Shown one piece after another: positions 5,907-6,990 of a stretch of DNA of 6,990 nucleotides. This DNA is from a bacterium. GTDB lineage: Bacteria > Thermosulfidibacterota > Thermosulfidibacteria > Thermosulfidibacterales > JALWSI01. The notes beneath the pieces are model-generated. The model worked only from the letters and a program-made list of their open reading frames with translations, was not told where the DNA came from and did not search any database. Within the stretch, counting starts at the first letter, position 1. Each line of letters begins with the position of its first letter. The DNA lies in the NCBI GenBank assembly GCA_027080315.1, contig JALWSI010000090.1:1-6990 (forward strand), read 5' to 3'. A program made the position numbers and the translations under genes.

Positions 5907-6650
5907 ATGTTAGAAGAGTACTTTGAGGCTTTCAGAATCGCTTTGGGATTCCTCACGGTCTTGCCCACCGGTGAGGATAGATTGGCCTCTCCAGAGGAGA
6001 TGGAAAGGGCCTTCTCCCTTTTTCCTCTGGTGGGTCTGGGGATGGGGGTAGATCTAACCATAGTTGGATGGCTTTCAGAGAAGGTTGCCTCTCCATTGCT
6101 GGCGGCCTCGGCTCTTCTGGTCTTCTGGGTGCTGGTTACCGGTGGCCTTCATCTTGATGGAGTGGCAGATAGCTTTGATGCTTTGGCCTTGGGCCGATCT
6201 AAGGAGGATAGGCTTCGCATAATGAAGGAAAGCACCATTGGCACCTTTGGGGTTCTGGCCGTGGTGCTATTGATGATGGTGAAGATGGCGGCTTTGACCA
6301 CCCTGGTTCAGAAAGGAGCCTGGAGAGGACTCTTGCTGGCCCCTATGGTGGCGAGGTGGGCAGCGGTGCTTCTCGCCCACATCTCAACCCCGGCGAGAGA
6401 AGGAGGCCTGGGAGGGATGGCCATTGAGGCTTCAACCAAGAAGACCACCCTTGTTGGATTGGCAATCACCGTTGCCGGTCTGCTCATCTTCTGGCCCTTG
6501 GGTTTGATGAACCTCCTCTGGGTGTATCTTCTGGTAAAAGGAGTTTCGCGCTTTTGGGAGGGGAAGATAGGGGGCATAACAGGGGATATCCTTGGTGCTA
6601 CCATAGAGGTTGTTGAAATGGGCATACTGGTAGTGGCTACCCTGTTCTGA
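5907..6650 (+). CDS. cobS: Adenosylcobinamide-GDP ribazoletransferase (cobalamin synthase) CobS
   Basis: Integral inner-membrane enzyme that joins adenosylcobinamide-GDP to alpha-ribazole (or its phosphate), the nucleotide loop assembly step of cobalamin synthesis. The 247 residues equal the E. coli length. The acidic metal-binding signature LHLDGVADSFDAL is at 81-93, followed by RLRIMKESTIGTFGV at about 102-116 and the C-terminal GGITGDILGA at 222-231. Several hydrophobic membrane segments are evident, at roughly 36-55, 61-80, 111-133, 139-157, 180-210 and 232-247. The ATG is preceded by AGGAG, which overlaps the priA stop (TGAGGAG), giving a 7-base gap; co-transcription and re-initiation with priA are likely. 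No other cobalamin gene (cobU, cobT, cobC) and no cobalamin riboswitch is visible here, so regulation by B12 at this locus is not supported. It ends 38 bp before a convergent gene. Confidence 0.95.
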   Translation: MLEEYFEAFRIALGFLTVLPTGEDRLASPEEMERAFSLFPLVGLGMGVDLTIVGWLSEKVASPLLAASALLVFWVLVTGGLHLDGVADSFDALALGRSKEDRLRIMKESTIGTFGVLAVVLLMMVKMAALTTLVQKGAWRGLLLAPMVARWAAVLLAHISTPAREGGLGGMAIEASTKKTTLVGLAITVAGLLIFWPLGLMNLLWVYLLVKGVSRFWEGKIGGITGDILGATIEVVEMGILVVATLF

Positions 6651-6688
6651 GTTCTTAAGGCTTTACCCTTTGGTTTTGTTTTAGGTTC

Positions 6689-6990
6689 TCACCTCACATC
6701 AAATATGTTCACTGTGATCTCCCAAGGTGTTGTTGCCCAGTCCACCCCTGAAAAGTCATCAGGTACCGTGGCTGGCACCACAAGGGTGTACCAGTAGTGG
6801 GTGCCAGAGGGGATGTTTGAGAAGGCTGAGCTAACGTCAACCTCTGGGAATATGGTTGTCTTTGCGACCTCTCCGTTCACGCTGGACTTCCATGATGATA
6901 GCCTCTCGGGAGGCTGGTATTTAAGGTTGTTTGAGCTGTCAAAGTAGGCGAGACGGGAGTAGTCGTCAGGCATCTGTCCTGCGATGACGA
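6689..6990 (-). CDS. Unrecognised protein, C-terminal fragment (partial at right edge)
   Basis: An open frame on the minus strand enters from the right edge, reads VIAGQMPDDYSRLAYFD at its visible beginning and stops with TGA at 6689-6691. The Met at 6971-6973 is probably internal, because the frame stays open to the edge and no ribosome binding site precedes that codon. About 100 residues are visible. They are polar and rich in aromatic residues, Ser, Thr, Pro and Asp (for example THYWYTLVVPATVPDD and a final PWEITVNIFDVR), with no cysteine, no membrane segment and few lysines. The alternating hydrophobic and polar pattern suggests beta structure, and the overall look is that of an exported or surface protein, but that is inference. 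I do not recognise a family. It converges on cobS and belongs to a separate transcription unit. Confidence 0.7.
   Translation of the reverse strand, partial: VIAGQMPDDYSRLAYFDSSNNLKYQPPERLSSWKSSVNGEVAKTTIFPEVDVSSAFSNIPSGTHYWYTLVVPATVPDDFSGVDWATTPWEITVNIFDVR

Noticed and set aside
6308-6625. 105-codon minus-strand frame inside cobS
   Set aside because: Antisense to hydrophobic CobS segments, with no ribosome binding site or family resemblance.
6655-6682. Possible terminator: AAGG pairing with CCTT followed by a T-rich stretch after cobS
   Set aside because: The stem is only 4 bp and the T stretch is interrupted by G residues; too weak to call in either direction.

Overview
The window carries six complete or near-complete housekeeping-type genes plus a partial gene at each edge. 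It suggests an anaerobic, possibly thermophilic, Gram-negative-type bacterium with diaminopimelate peptidoglycan. The reasons are the DAP-type specificity motif in MurE, frequent AGA/AGG arginine codons, a cobamide biosynthesis gene, and an edge gene of the DUF5320 kind, which I know mainly from anaerobes with NifX/Mrp-like gene clusters. The exact phylum cannot be fixed from this sequence; Desulfobacterota, Synergistota and neighbouring lineages are only guesses.

Layout. At 1-27 (minus) are the first nine codons of a DUF5320-like protein with a perfect Shine-Dalgarno sequence. Upstream of it, at 50-98, is a compact promoter with a TTGACA -35 box and two copies of a GGCATATGC palindrome-like site. 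The promoter overlaps the 3' end of a MutT-like Nudix hydrolase gene (64-522, minus). Diverging from the Nudix gene is a two-gene dcw fragment, rsmH (549-1442) and murE (1439-2905), joined by a 4-bp ATGA overlap and lacking the ftsL and ftsI genes that usually lie between them. Convergent with murE is a small monotopic sugar-phosphate transferase (2925-3614, minus). Diverging from that is priA (3692-5899), followed after 7 bp by cobS (5907-6650). Convergent with cobS, and running off the right edge, is the C-terminal end of an unrecognised protein (6689-6990, minus).

Working together. RsmH methylates 16S rRNA and MurE adds diaminopimelate to the peptidoglycan precursor; they are coupled by genomic tradition rather than by chemistry. 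The transferase probably starts a lipid-linked glycan. PriA restarts stalled replication forks, and the Nudix enzyme may clean the nucleotide pool, so both belong to genome maintenance. CobS performs a late step of cobalamin assembly and stands here without other cob genes. I see no RNA gene, insertion sequence, CRISPR array, phage gene or obvious new defence system. The most interesting structure is the palindrome pair around the DUF5320 promoter.
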